Assembly: GCA_033439255.1 (NCBI GenBank)
Contig: CM065889.1
Location: 930,001-994,000, forward strand
Reading direction: 5' to 3'
DNA: 64,000 nt
From: Hericium rajendrae
Lineage: Eukaryota > Basidiomycota > Agaricomycetes > Russulales > Hericiaceae
Shown: piece after piece, positions 41,526 to 53,719 of the stretch
Position numbering within the stretch: the stretch's first letter is position 1
Layout: each line of letters opens with the position of its first letter
The notes under the pieces: generated by a model
What the model saw: only the letters and a program-made list of their open reading frames with translations
Databases searched by the model: none
Told to the model about the DNA's origin: nothing
Translations under genes and position numbers: made by a program

Positions 41526-44458
41526 ATGGCCCCTCGAAGTGTTCATTGTCCACGCACAATTGCTTGTCCAATGCCGACTTCTCACTCTTGTCGTCGTGGG
41601 TTTCGGACACCCTGGGGTCTCCGACAACATATAGATGCCATTCATCCCTTTGCCTCTCGGTCTCGAGTACCATCACCACCACCTGATTTTCCATCTCTCT
41701 TTGCTCCACAACATGATAACTCTGGTTCTGATGCTGATATGGCTGAAAATAATCATGATAATGATCAATTGCACACTGAGACGCACCCCATTCTTGATGG
41801 CAGACCTTGTGATAAATATGGAAATTATATTGATTCAAATGCTGAGCCTTGTGATCTTCCTTTGCCTAAAGATAAAAATGACTGGTCTTCATTTCGCAAT
41901 CGAGTTGAATTTCAGACTGCAGATTTGCTTTTTCATCGAGTTCAGATTTCTGAAGATAATCATAATGATCTCATGGACTTGTGGGCTGCTAGTCATGATG
42001 GAGAGCCTCCTTTTGCAAATCAGAAAGATCTGCATGGTGTTCTTGATTCCATCACTTTGGGAGATGCACCATGGTTCCGTTTTACTGTAAATTATACCGG
42101 AAAGATTCCAAAGAAAAATCCTCCTAAATGGATGTTGGCTACATATGAAGTGTGGTATCGAGACCCACGTACAGTGATAAAGAATCAGCTGAGCAACTCT
42201 GACTTTAAGGGTGAAATTGACTATGCTCCAAAATGCCAGTTTAAAAATAACAAGAGATGCTGGACTGACTTTATGTCAGGAAACTGGGCATGGCGTCAGG
42301 CTGATAAAATTGCTGAAGATCCTCAAACTCATGGTGCCATGTTTGTGCCCCTTGTTATGGGAAGTGATAAGACTACAGTCTCAGTTGGTACAGGCAACCA
42401 TGAATATTATCCACTCTATGCATCAATAGGCAATGTGCATAATAATGTTCGACGTGCTCATCGTGATGCTTTAACTGTGATGGGCTTTCTTTCTGTTGCA
42501 AGAGCAGATCGCAGAAGTAAAAAAAGTGTTGAATTTCGCAGATTCAAGAAACACCTTTTGCATGAATCACTGAAAGCAATTTTAGGATATTTGCAATCTG
42601 GTTTAATAACACCAAAAATACTTCGCTGTCCTGATGGACACTTGCGTCGTGTCATTTATGGCCTTGGTCCTTATATTGGAGATTATCTTGAGCAAGTTGA
42701 TTTGTCTGCTATTGTTAAAGGCTGGTGTTTTACATGCAAATGCAGACCAAAACGACTTGATAATGATCCTGATCGTGGTCCAAGAAGTCATGAGGACACA
42801 TGTGAATTGATGAAGTCCAAGACTGATCAGGAATTATGGTATGAGTATGGCATAGTCCCAGGTATACTGGTTAGTATTTGTAATCATATCTTATCAATGA
42901 TTCTATCTTATGTTTTATTCAGCCATTTACAGCATCCTTTGCTCGTGCTAATATTTATGAACTTCTTTCTCCTGATCTTTTGCATCAAATCATTAAAGGC
43001 ACATTTCATGATCACATTGTGCTTTGGATTGAAAAATATCTGTTAAAAGTACATGGTGAAACAGCAGGATCTGAAATTCTTGCTGAAATTGATCGTAGAA
43101 TTGCTGCTGTGCCTGTATTTCCAGAGCTTCGTCGCTTTCCAGATGGACGTGGATTTTCACAATGGACTGGTGATGACTCTAAGGCATTAATGAAAGTGTT
43201 CTTGCCTGCAATTGATGGTCTTGTTCCTCAAAAAATGGTTCGTTGTGTTCGTGCACTTTTGGATTTCTGTTATCTTGTACGAAGATCAACAATTGATGAA
43301 GACACTCTAAATGAAATAGAGGCTGCTTTAGAGATATTTTGGAAAGAAAGAGAAATATTTGTAGAAGCTGGAATATATCCAAATGGTATTTCTTTACCTC
43401 GACAGCACTCTTTAAAACATTATCGTCATTGGATTGAAGAGTTTGCAGTGCCCAATGGACTGTGTTCATCTATCACAGAGTCAAAGCATATTAGAGCTGT
43501 CAAAGAACCATGGCGTCGCTCTAGTCGATTCAATGCTCTTGGACAAATGCTTGTAACAAATCAAAGGCTTGATAAATTAGCAGCATGCTGGGATGATTTT
43601 GTTGATCGTGGAATGCTGGACAAACCTTTAGCTGCAGAGACAGACTCTGATAATGATTTAGCTGTAGAAGATGATAAAATTAAAATTTCTCAGTTGTCTT
43701 TTAATGCAGGAGATTATAGATTTCTTCGAGATGGTGGACCTGTAGAAGGCTCTAAGATTATGGCAAATGTTCAACTAGTAAAATCAAGAGCTGAAACAAG
43801 TGGATATCCTAGAAAGCTTAATAAGCTTTCAAAATTTATCAATAAGCCAGATTTTCCTGAATTGATTCGTCGCTTCTTGTATGATCAGCTTAGAGCAACA
43901 CCTGAAAAAACATCATCACATGTGAAACTATCTGAATGCCCCAAAGCACCATATAAAATTGATGTTTTTCATTCAGCCATTGCTACATACTATTCACCAA
44001 GTGATTTATCTGGTAGAACAGGATTTCATCAGCATCGCATTCGATCAAATCCTAAATGGCGCAATGGTTCTGCACGTCGTGATTGTGTTTTTGTAGAGAG
44101 TAATCCTGATTTGCCAGGAATGCAAGGGCTTTATATTGGTCAAGTCTTACTTTTTTTCTCTTTTGTGCACAAAGAAAAGACCTATCCATGTGCACTTATT
44201 TCATGGTTTATTACTATTGATGATAAACCAGATGAAGACACTGGAATGTGGATTGTTGAAAGAGAAGTAGATGAAGATGGTGAAAGAGTGTGCTCTGTTG
44301 TTCACTTAGAGACTATACTTCGAAGTGCTCATTTAATTGGAGTATATGGTAATGAACATCTTCCTTCTGACTTTGATCATACTTATGCCCTTGATGCTTT
44401 TTACTCTTACTATGTTAACAAATTTTCTGACCATCATGCAAATGAGATAGCCTTTTAG
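41526..44458 (+). CDS. Plavaka transposase (left copy, intact)
   Basis: Exons 41526-42869 and 42923-44458, 959 residues. The 53-bp intron (GTTAGT...TTCAG) joins in phase 0. The N-terminus has a C2H2-like finger (SCRRGFRTPWGLRQH...H, residues about 22-41), then an acidic linker. The middle is the conserved Plavaka/CACTA-like catalytic region, with WMLATYEVWYRDPR, the first catalytic Asp in MGSDKTTVSVGTGNHEYYP, and a Cys-rich motif WCFTCKCRP...HEDTC. The C-terminal region is conserved in the family. It would cut at the CATCAGG ends and reinsert the element with a 2-bp duplication. No stop or frameshift is present, unlike the right copy. The 5'-most in-frame ATG (41526) is used. An RNA-dependent role is not expected. 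Confidence 0.9.
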
Positions 44459-44479
44459 TAGGATATTTCTCAATTTTTG

Positions 44480-45690
44480 TACTTGTATATGATTAGTAGT
44501 GACTGACAATCTAAGATGATTTTTGTGAGCAATCTGATTTTAATCTGAGTCTAATCTGAAAGTCAAGTATAAATCTGATGATATCTGATCTAAATCTGAG
44601 TAAAGTCTGAAAGTAAGGGCATTATCTGATTGTTCTTGACTTCTGTATAATTTCTGATTAAAGTCTGATTGATTTCTGATTTGATTCTGATAGATGAGTA
44701 TAAATCTGATTAAGTCTGATATAATTCTGAGATAAGTTTTCAGATCTGCAGTAAATCTGAATTTCATCTGAGTCTAATCTGAAAGTCAAGTATAAATCTG
44801 ATGATATCTGATCTAAATCTGAGTAAAGTCTGAAAGTAAGGGCATTATCTGATTGTTCTTAACTTCTGTATAATTTCTGATTAAAGTCTGATTGATTTCT
44901 GATTTGATTCTGATAGATGAGTATAAATCTGATTAAGTCTGATATAATTCTGAGATAAGTTTTCAGATCTGCAGTAAATCTGAATTTCATCTGAGTCTAA
45001 TCTGAAAGTCAAGTATAAATCTGATGATATCTGATCTAAATCTGAGTAAAGTCTGAAAGTAAGAGCATTATCTGATTGTTCTTGACTTCTGTATAATTTC
45101 TGATTAAAGTCTGACTCAAATCTGATGATAAAACTCAAATCTGATCAATATCTGATTTAATCTGATAATAAAGCTCAGATCTGATAGTTTCTGATCTTGT
45201 CTGAAAATAGTGCTAAGAGCTATTTCTTTTCTGAGCTATATCTGATAAAATATATTATTTCTGATTATATCTGATTATAGTCTGAATTGAGTCTGATTAT
45301 AAAGCTAATTTCTGATCAAATCTGATATTAGTCTTATATCTAACTTAATCTCTGATCTATTTCTGATTTATATCTGAAACTTATAAATATTTCTGATTTG
45401 ATCTGATATTACTCTGAGATTGTGTTTAAAATCTAAAATTATCTGATATCAGTCTGATGTTACTCTGAGATTGCATTCAGAATCTGATACTAATCTGAAC
45501 TTATCTGAAAGGAGTCTGCTTAATATCTGATTAGTTATACAAATTCTGAATATATCTGAGATATATCTGACAAATCTGAGATATCTCTGAGATATATCTG
45601 TGAAAAATTCATCAGAAAGTATAAAATTTTCAGATATATCAGACAATCAGACAGTTTCAGACATTTTTCAGATGATTTCAGATGCATCAG
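44480..45690 (+). repeat. Right subterminal array, with three 230-bp tandem units
   Basis: ATCTGATTT / TCTGAT words continue to the terminus. A unit of about 230 bp (starting near 44530, 44760 and 44990, with shared TCAAGTATAAATCTGATG) is tandemly repeated. The words are the reverse complement of those in the left array. Confidence 0.8.
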
Positions 45691-45712
45691 AAAGTTCCAA
45701 GGGTTCCTGATG

Positions 45713-46046
45713 TAGTAACTGTATTGAATATAATGATTTTGACTTTATATTTTTCGTACCTGATTGACTTGAGATAACAATATTAGTATTCATATCTCAC
45801 TTACTGTAGGGGTCATAGGGACCATAGGGACCATAAAAAGCCAGTGAATTTATATAGCAGCTATAGCTGCCCCTTAGAAATATATAGCACTATATAGTGT
45901 CTAACTACTGCTATATAAGCCATGATAGGCCTCATAGCCTTATGTAGTTGAGAAAGGTAGCTATATAGATGATGATAGACCTCATAGCATTATGATAGGA
46001 CATATAAATGAATACTAGACTATATAAAATTTTAATTTCTCAGATG
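45713..46046 (-). mobile_element. Family X remnant X3, one end
   Basis: It ends AATTTCTCAGATG at 46046, i.e. CATCTGAGAAATT as a left TIR on the minus strand, and contains AGCTATATAG-type repeats (45830-46000). The rest was displaced by the Plavaka insertion at 45713. Confidence 0.55.
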
Positions 46047-46502
46047 CTGTCCATTTTGTCTGTATCATATTGTACCTCCAATACAGGTCACTGTGCTGCT
46101 TGTCACTCTCTGCTCTCTCATTCCTATCATTGTTGGTAATTTGGATGGTTCTTTGCTGTCTATGACTAAGTCTTGACAAGCATCGTATAATGGATTGCTT
46201 ATTGTATAGAAATAGCATCAGTCTGCTTGTATAGTGGCAATAATAAGTGTGAGAGATAATAAGGCTATATTAAAGCATATAACAAACTTGTATAGTAAGT
46301 GTCACAGATTGCTTTATTTCTCTTTGCCTTCTTCTCTGCTATTAAGGCATTGTATCAGTCATGTGCTTCAGCTGCTTCATTGCATGTTCACTTTCTCATA
46401 TGACCTAGGGCTATCTTTCATCCATACCCTTGTTTTCCTTTGAGACACTCTATTGTTCTCCTTCTCATTATTCTTCATTTGGCCATTATTGTTCTCACTA
46501 TA
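46047..46502. other. Spacer related to 3290-3460
   Basis: Positions 46047-46215 match the reverse complement of 3290-3460. X3 is inserted at its border. No gene. The remainder has no recognised feature. Confidence 0.4.
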
Positions 46503-46870
46503 CTGTACCATTTTGGTCGTAGGCTCACGGGGGTCTGAGTGTGACCGAAATGTTTATAGGCTTGTTTGGCTCATTAGGCTCGCTGGCCCATGTGACCCAT
46601 GACTGAGCCTAAAATAATAGGCTCATTGACCTTTGTACACCCTTGTATGGCTCCAAATTTTGGCCAAGAGCCTCAATAGATGTTCAAAAGTGCCTTTCAA
46701 CACATAATTATAGTGCTGTGGAGTGAAAATTTTTCTCCCAAGAAGATTTTTTACTTCCTCTTAAATTTCTTAGGCTTGTTGGCCTCTGTGACCCATGACC
46801 AAAGGTCAAATAGGTGTGGCTCAGAGGCCTCTGTGACCTGTGACCTGAGCCTATGACCAAAATGGTACAG
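46503..46870. mobile_element. MITE, Tc1/mariner type (368 bp)
   Basis: The ends CTGTACCATTTTGGTC and GACCAAAATGGTACAG are inverted repeats of about 25 bp, flanked by TA on each side (46501-46502, 46871-46872). The interior has repeated GTGACC/ATGACC words. There is no ORF. Confidence 0.8.
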
Positions 46871-47432
46871 TATTGTTCAGCCTACATCTGAAAAATGTAC
46901 CAGTGCTATATTGCTCTATATAAGCTATATAGAAGCCATAGCTCCATAGCAATCCCCTTTTATACATAGAGCTTCATAGCTAAAGAGCAGTCTATGATAA
47001 GCTATGTAGTCAGATAGGATTGCTATGCTCTGCTATCATAGCTATCATAGCTACCAGAGCATAAGGCATAGCTATGGTAGCTATAAAAGCTATGTCACTT
47101 ATGCTATGTATGTTCATTATTATATCATATCTAGCTTGATAGGATTGCTATCTACTCTATATCATCTCTAAGTAATATATTGTTTAACAATGCTATTAAA
47201 ATATTTCAATTATTTGAATTGTTTCATAGGCTTAAAAGCAATTACATCCTAAACAAACAAAACATCAAAAATTTAGAACACTTTATTTTATCAGATATAC
47301 TAATATACAAAGACACTAATATATGATAAGATTACATGATACTATTACATAAGTAAGCCTATATATATCTACAAATATGAGTCAGACTAAATTAGATAAA
47401 AGATATAACAAAGACTTACTCTTCAAAGACAA

Positions 47433-47610
47433 TAAAAAGCGAAAATAAAACCTTAAAGTCAACAACTAATTATAAGTAAACAATAGAAAGAAAAAACAAA
47501 TTATAAGACTTACTAAAGTGAAGAAAAAGCGAAAATATTCAAGTTTACAAAGATAATACATAACATAAGTATTAGTCAACATCATAACAACATAAGGACT
47601 TACCGAACAT
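47433..47610 (-). promoter_or_regulatory. X0 mini-exon motifs and splice donors
   Basis: TTTTCGCTTTTT occurs twice on the minus strand (47446-47433, 47537-47524), each followed within about 20 bases by GTAAGT. An earlier GTAAGT follows the leader at about 47608. Confidence 0.45.
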
Positions 47611-47697
47611 AAAGAGTTGAAGAGAAAAAAGAGAGAAGAGTGAAAGACAAGAGATGGTAGTGGTAAGGAAGAGAGAGAGGATGCGCATCATGCATGC

Positions 47698-47708
47698 CTT
47701 ATATAGGC
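47698..47708 (-). promoter_or_regulatory. TATA box of the X0 unit
   Basis: CCTATATAAGG on the minus strand, followed by a CT-rich leader and the first GTAAGT donor. Confidence 0.55.
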
Positions 47709-48115
47709 AAGCACATCGGAGCCCAAATTTCAGCTGGTCGGTGGTTGCTGGGCGCCACGGCAGAGGCTACTGCTTTAGATCTCACTAAGGTAGATAGGTT
47801 GCTCAAGAACATACGGTAGAGTATACACGTATCTGGCTCATTCATAGTCTAGATACAACAATTTTATATATGCTGTGTTTTTTTTTGGATTTTGTAACAT
47901 TTGATTTGATTTGTTAGACTCGAAACCACAAGCCGCACGAGTCGAGTGCTGTTGCACTCAATGCGCGACTTGTACGTTTCTTCGTTCACTACTGCCTCCA
48001 CCTGTCCCTTCGTCTCCCTCATCTTCCCTCGATTCCTGCCTCGCTCTCCCTCCACACGCAATATGTGGCGTCGCTTAATGGTCGGGAGGACTTGTAGGGG
48101 TGCTGGGGCCCTGAG

Positions 48116-48192
48116 GTAAGCAAACAAATGTCTTTTTTTTGCCTTCTTGTGCTAATCAAATGAATATCGCTTGTTTGCAACGAGCGATATTC
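48116..48192 (+). ncRNA. X0 intron with branch point and hairpin
   Basis: The order is CTGAG/GTAAGC (48116), TGCTAATC (48150-48157), then stem GAATATCGCTTG (48162-48173) with CGAGCGATATTC (48181-48192), 12 pairs including one G-U, loop of 7. Same architecture as X1 and X2, but the stem sequence differs. Confidence 0.45.
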
Positions 48193-48258
48193 GTGTTTTA
48201 TCGAGACCAGACACCTCGCCCATGCCAACGGGCCCGCTGCATCCCGTCCCGTCATCGC

Positions 48259-48288
48259 CGAGTCTCGTTGCCATGGCAACGAGACTCG
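48259..48288. repeat. Perfect 30-bp palindrome in X0
   Basis: The core TTGCCATGGCAA is shared with X1 (14658-14683). The outer arms CGAGTCTCG/CGAGACTCG differ but pair fully. Confidence 0.85.
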
Positions 48289-48418
48289 ACGCGCACTCGC
48301 CCTCCACCACCCCCATGCAACATCCCCGCTTCAATGCCCGAGCCCCACCACGTCCGCATCCCTGTGCGACCCCATCTACATGTGGCATGGCCACGCACGG
48401 TCCCGCTTGCAGCAGCGG

Positions 48419-48990
48419 TGTCACGCCGAAAAGCGGTTTCGGACCTAGGGGTGTCTGGGTTTTCCAGTAACTTTTCCGAGAACTCCTAGTTGTTCGATGA
48501 GGGATGGATTTGTCTTCTACTTCTGGTGTGAATCCGACTTGCCAAGGATTATGGCTGTGGGAGACGGAGGTCGAGGGTATGCGATGTGATGAAGAAGTTC
48601 GTAGAACACTGTCACTCGATGGACAATGATCAAAAGTACGATGACTCGTAGGATGTGAATATTGATGATCGGACTGGACGTGCGTATACGTGGAATGATA
48701 ACTGCTTGGATTCATATCTTCGTGGATTGGACGTCAACGTGAATTTGTAGAATAACGTGGATTGAAAGTGCTTGTGAAGCAACTTGACCAAGATTTGATT
48801 GTAGAAAAGAACCTTAGAGGATTCTGACGTACAAACTGGGGGCAAAGATACTTGAATTTGGTGTTACAGGAACAGCCTTTATATACCCTAAGAGCTCCTA
48901 TGGCTGTGCGGGTAAGAAATGTATCAAAAGGGATAGATGAAACAAGTGAGTCATTCCTAGTCATGTATAGTAAGGGTGAGTCGAAGTTAC
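48419..48990 (-). repeat. Element A 3' LTR, terminal piece (inverted)
   Basis: On the minus strand this matches 6602-7172 nearly perfectly, including the second TATA box and the LTR end GCGTGACA. Confidence 0.9.
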
Positions 48991-50475
48991 GATTCCTTAG
49001 AATCGTTTACTCTAACCCGCTTTTCAACTCAAAAAAGATGACACCCAGCCAATGTAATGCCTTTTATAGTAATAATTTCTCACATCTTAAAGTAAAGTTG
49101 TAGGTTCGATTCTGGCAATTGTCATTTTTGTGATTTTAAATGTTTCTTAGAGATATCAGTCTACTAAATAAATTCAATTAGTGTTAAACTATATGCATAT
49201 GTAAATCAATGCTACTCTTATCACAACTGAAAGATTTTAGTATAAGAAAGTGCAAACTTGTTGAGATAACAGATAAACATATTTAATAGGATATTCTGCA
49301 CCTTGTCATGGATGTAAGTTAGTATGGTCTATGATAATATGATAAAGGCAGATGTTACCTAGTCAGAACATTTTTTTTCATGAGAATAGGTTCAGAAATG
49401 ACTGAGATATGAGCAGATCACTTCAAAAGATACCTTTGAGGAGAAGATCATAGTGATTGCATCGTAGCGGAGCAATGAGTGGTGCTATTTACACGCTAAA
49501 GATACCATTGGAAAGGTCTGATTCGTATCTTTCCAACGGCATATTATACAAGATGATCGGATATGTATTGAGAAAACGCGGTAGCGATTACTGAAGGGTT
49601 GGTATTAGAGGTAGGGGCAAACTTGTTGAGGCCATATCTTTTTATTGACTCATCCAATTGTAATGTACCTAGCATCATTTGAAAGGTATAATAAAGGGCT
49701 TTCTGATTCAATAAAGGGACCGGCGATATCTTCAGTACTTAAGGAGGTACACTCGAATTATCACAAAACCTCCTATTTGACTATTTTCAAGGTTTTACAT
49801 AATCCGCAGCACGGGCAAAATGACATACTCCCGTCCCATGACATCATGAGGGGGACGGGAGTACGTCATTTTGCCCGTGCTGCGGATTACATAAGCGATT
49901 TATAAGCAGGAAAAAATCGAAAAAATCATTCAAGTCTAGGGGCAAATCATCAAATCATCTGAGAATAGGCACATACTGAGTAGCATAAAAAATCAGTAAA
50001 AATCGTGTTAATATGGCCATCAATAGTACTATTCAGAAACACTTGAGTTGATGTTTATAGCTGGAGAATTGACAGAGATATAGCCAACTTACTGATTCAG
50101 ACCCCTAGAAGGCAAAAATAAAATCAATCTAGGCAACATACAACAGTTGACAGACTTTCAAAGGCCACACTTATGTACTTCATAAATGTAAACACAATTT
50201 TTGAGAAGTCACATGCAACAGCGAGCCTGACCGGGCTCGCTGTTGCACGTGACCATTATTTTGTCATTAGTTCAACTCTTGCTGGTAGCAAAGTTTAAAA
50301 ATAAGAGATAAGTGTAAAACAATATACTTTGAAGATAGAGATCTTTGCAGCATTACAATACTAGTATATTCAATTCTCTGTTATCTTATTAATTCTGTGA
50401 GAATAACACTACAAAGTTAGAACAATTTAAAAGGAATCGTATTGCCGTACAGAGCATCGGCCCTCTTCCCCCAAG
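48991..50475. mobile_element. Family Y element, second Y1 copy
   Basis: The reverse complement of 8241-9727, nearly identical and including the 35-bp protease fragment (50441-50475) and both foldbacks. It is inserted in the LTR at the position equivalent to about 6602. AAGT borders both sides, consistent with a 4-bp duplication. Confidence 0.75.
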
Positions 50476-50718
50476 TAGGTGACTAGGAGATGAGTCAGTC
50501 AGGATAGTGAGTCAAGAAGAGTCAAACGAAGGTAAGAATCATAATGAGTCAACGCTCAGACGTATGAGTCAGAGACCAAACAAATCAGAAGGAAAATGAG
50601 AGAACATAGGTGATGTAGCATCATGACGAAGACAGAGTGCAGGAAACATACGACAAAGAACATGACCAGTCCCTTTTAGGCGTAAGGGTCTCCTATGGTC
50701 GGATGAAACTCGGCCCGA
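50476..50718 (-). repeat. Element A 3' LTR, middle piece (inverted)
   Basis: On the minus strand this matches 6362-6602, from the end of the LTR ORF through its 3' flank. Confidence 0.9.
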
Positions 50719-51230
50719 CATCAGAAAAATGTGTAAGTGGTACATAGCTCTATAAAGTCTATATAGATTTCATAGTTCCATAGCACTGCCCTTTTCTCTA
50801 TAGTCAGCATAGCTAAAGGGAAATGCTATGTAGTGCTATGGAGCTGAAGGGTGATGCTATGGAGTGCTATGATAGCTATGATAGCTAACTATGTAGCTAT
50901 GATAGTATGACTAGCTATGAAAGCTATAAGTGTCTATTCAAGCTATAAGGCTTATATGTCTTACATATCCTATATTCAATATAGGAATTTAGTATGTCTA
51001 CTAAAACAATAATGCCTATTAAATTTATAAATTTTGATCATATTTGCATAGCAAAATCAAATGAAATGATCACACAAGTATAAACTTTGTTTAATATATC
51101 AATATTATATTCATATTATTACACTACTACAAATACAGATTCTACTATTAGTCACAACAAATAGAGATACTAACACTTGTTAATGAAAGATAAAGACAAG
51201 CTAATCAAACTACACTTACAAAGCTTACAA

Positions 51231-51500
51231 AAAGCGAAAATAGTCTACAAAATCAAAAATTAGTTAGTAACAAACTAACAGTGACAAAATATTAAGACAT
51301 ACTACAAAAACATTAAAAAGCGAAAATGAATGATCCTAAAACATAAATAACATAAGCATAGAATAGCAAACCTAAAGAAGAAACACTTACCGAAGATTGA
51401 AGAAAGAGAGATGAAGTCTCGAGGAAAGTCGGAGCGAAGGGAGATTGTAGTGGTTGAAGAGAGAGACAGAACGCGCGTTGTGCGAGGGTTATATAGGTGA
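51231..51500 (-). promoter_or_regulatory. X2 leftward TATA box and mini-exon motifs
   Basis: The TATA box CCTATATAAC (51497-51488, minus strand) is followed by a CT-rich leader, a GTAAGT donor at about 51391, then TTTTCGCTTTTT twice (51328-51316, 51241-51230) with nearby GTAAGT or TTTTGTAG sites, as in X0. Confidence 0.5.
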
Positions 51501-51984
51501 GCGCGGGTTTCCCCGGCGGAGCCCCAAACATGTCTATCGGGCCATCTGGAAAAAGTGTCCACACTACTTTAGCCTACAGTAGAAAATATGGTCTACAGTA
51601 GCTATAATAGATTATATATTTTCTGTAGCATCTGTTGATAGGTGGGTCTCTATTACAACTACAGGTAGCCATCTGTAGCCATCTGTAGTGATCGGTAGCA
51701 GTCTGTAGATGGTATATCTACTATAGCTTATGTTAGCTACTATAGCTTATGTTAGCTACAGTAGCTTATGTTAGCCACTGTAGCTTATGCTAGCTACTGG
51801 AGTGCTATATTGCAGTATGTGAGATTCAGTATAATATATAACCCATTATAGTCTCTCATATCACCTCTCCAACAATAAATCATGCAAAACATATTAATTT
51901 GGCTGGTTACAACTGTACACTAATAGTACTGATACTTAAAATCTCCCCCTCCATATCCTTTTGCACCTACAGCACCCAATGCTC

Positions 51985-52022
51985 CGTGGGAAATGTTTTG
52001 CTGCAGCAAAACAGTTCCCACG
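51985..52022. repeat. Palindrome at left edge of the X2 inner segment
   Basis: 38 bp, centred on GCTGCAGC, with a few mismatches. Clearly related to the palindrome at 55067-55106. Confidence 0.75.
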
Positions 52023-52039
52023 CACTACAGGAGGCGACA

Positions 52040-53420
52040 TGAGTATGTCGGGCTCAGAGGGGGGGGTGCAGGAGGTAGCAGGGGCATGCGGGCATCAGCG
52101 CAGGGGTGCATGAGTTGGCGCAGGAGCGCTGGAGTCCGTGCGGGCACGCGCAAGTTGGCGCGGGGGTCCACTAATCAGTGTGGGGGCGCGGGAGGGTGCG
52201 CGGGGGCTTGCGAGTCCGCACGGGTGCACAGGAGGTTGCACGGTGCGCTGGAGGCCGCACGAGCGCGCGGTCGTGTGCGAGGTGGCGCGGCAGCGCGCAA
52301 GTCAGTGGGGGCGCACCTGGAGGCGGCGGGAGTGCGCGGGAGGTGGCGGGGACGCACGGGAGGCGGCGGGGACGCACGGGAGGCGGCGGGGACGCACGGG
52401 AGGCGGCGCGGGCGCGCTGGAGGCCGCGGGTGCGCGTGCGAATCGGCGCGGGCACACGCAAGTCTGCGCGGGCGCGCAGGAGGCGGCGCGGGTGCGTAGG
52501 AGGTGGCGCAGGGTGCGCGAGTCCGTGAGGGTGCGCTGAAGGCGGCGCGGGCGCGCGCAAGTCAGTGCGGGTGCGGTGGAGGCCGCACCGGTGTGCGCAA
52601 GTCGGCGCGGGCGCATGCGAGTCGGCGGGCGCAGTGGAGGCGGCGCGGGTGTGAGCACGTCGTCGTGGGCGCCGTCGTGGGCGCGGGCGCATTCACGAGT
52701 CCGCGCGGGCGGCGGCGCGGGGGCATGTAAGTCGGCGTGGGCGTGGGAGATGGCGCGGGGGCGCGGGAGTCAGCGCGGGCGCATGCAAGATGGCGCGGGC
52801 ACGTGCGAGGTGGTGCGGGCACGCGCGAATCCACGCGGGGGCGGGCGAGTCTGCGCGGGAGCGCGGGAGGTGGCAGCGGTGCGCACAGGAGGCGGCACGG
52901 TGTGCGCAGGAGGCGGGCGGGTGCGTGCGAGTCCGTGCGGTGGCGCGGGAGGCGACAGGGGGGCGCGGGAGGCGGCAGGGGGGCGCGGGAGGCGGCGTGG
53001 GCACACTGGAGTCGGCGCGGATGTGCGGGCATCGGTGCGTGTGTGCAGGACGCCACGTGGGCGCCAGAGAGTTGACCAGGGCGTGCGGCAGGCGTTCAGG
53101 GCGCATGTGAGTCGGCTGCCAGCACCCCAACTTCCGCACGCCCGTGCCGACTCGCTCGCGCCCCAGCCGCCTCCCGCACGCTCTTGCCGACTCAGTAGCC
53201 CTTGCGGGCGCCCGGGTGTCGGTGCCGCGCGCTCTTTGCAGATTCATTGGGAGTCGGTGGGGTGGGCACGTGGGAGGCAAGTCGGTGGGGGTGTGGGCGA
53301 GTCGGCGGGGGTGTGGGCGAGTTGGCGTGGGTGCGAGCGAGTTGGTGGGGGCGCGCTGGAGTCGGCGGCGGTGAGGGTAGGTCGGCGGGGTCTTGCATGG
53401 GCCATGGGGGGACATGGTAG
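52040..53420. repeat. GC-rich low-complexity block in X2
   Basis: Strand-asymmetric GGCGCGGGCGCGC-type sequence with short tandem repeats, including four copies of a 20-bp GGGAGGCGGCGGGGACGCAC unit near 52340-52420. All six frames are open for long stretches because of composition. I call no CDS. Confidence 0.7.
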
Positions 53421-53447
53421 TCGGCGAGGGTGTGCGGAGTACAAAAC

Positions 53448-53525
53448 GAGAGTATTGCTCATGGTGTCGAGCGATACTCTCTCGATTAGTACAAATAAAG
53501 CTACAGTAAAAGTGTAGCTACGCAC
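53448..53525 (-). ncRNA. Hairpin intron inside X2 (inner segment)
   Basis: On the minus strand GTGCGT follows AAAG (53525-53520), then TACTAATC (53491-53484), then GAG and a 13-pair stem (53481-53469 with 53460-53448, one G-U). Same order as the other copies. Confidence 0.45.
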
Positions 53526-53671
53526 CTTTATTCCCAGCCCAGCAAGAATCAAAAAAAAGGAAAGAGACACTGACAATAAAAATTCCCCCATGAGGAACGA
53601 GTGGGTGGAAGGAAGATGAGGTGGCAAACATCGAGTTGTGCGCAAAGTTGTTGCATACGGAGCCGCGCGGC

Positions 53672-53715
53672 CCGATTCATTTGAATGACCATATATGGTC
53701 ATTCAAATGAATCGG
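53672..53715. repeat. Perfect 44-bp palindrome
   Basis: Each 22-bp half is the exact reverse complement of the other, with no spacer (centre CCATATATGG). The longest perfect palindrome I found in the window. Confidence 0.9.
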
Positions 53716-53719
53716 TGCG

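Larger units (their letters stand above)
36055..45712 (+). mobile_element. Complete Plavaka-type DNA transposon (left copy, 9658 bp)
   Basis: The terminal inverted repeats are CATCAGGAACCC (36055) and GGGTTCCTGATG (45701-45712), with about 35 bp of inverted similarity. Long subterminal arrays of CAGATCAGA type (36090-36660) and the inverted ATCTGAT type (44480-45690) are typical of CACTA-like elements. It encodes two divergent genes, a transposase and a ten-exon gene. The duplication is CC on the left and reappears at 57886-57887 beside the inverted copy. The sequence now on its right (TA at 45713) comes from a different insertion site, because of the inversion. Confidence 0.9.
46885..48418 (-). 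mobile_element. Family X transposon X0, right part (inverted)
   Basis: The terminus CATCTGAAAAATGT at 46885, with TA at 46883-46884, pairs with the left terminus and TA at 3536-3538. Reading leftward from 48418: GC-rich tail, palindrome (48259-48288), hairpin and intron (48192-48116), exon, minus-strand TATA box (47698-47708), introns with AAAAAGCGAAAAT motifs, and AGCTATG repeats (46900-47160). It abuts the end of the element A LTR at 48419. Confidence 0.7.
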
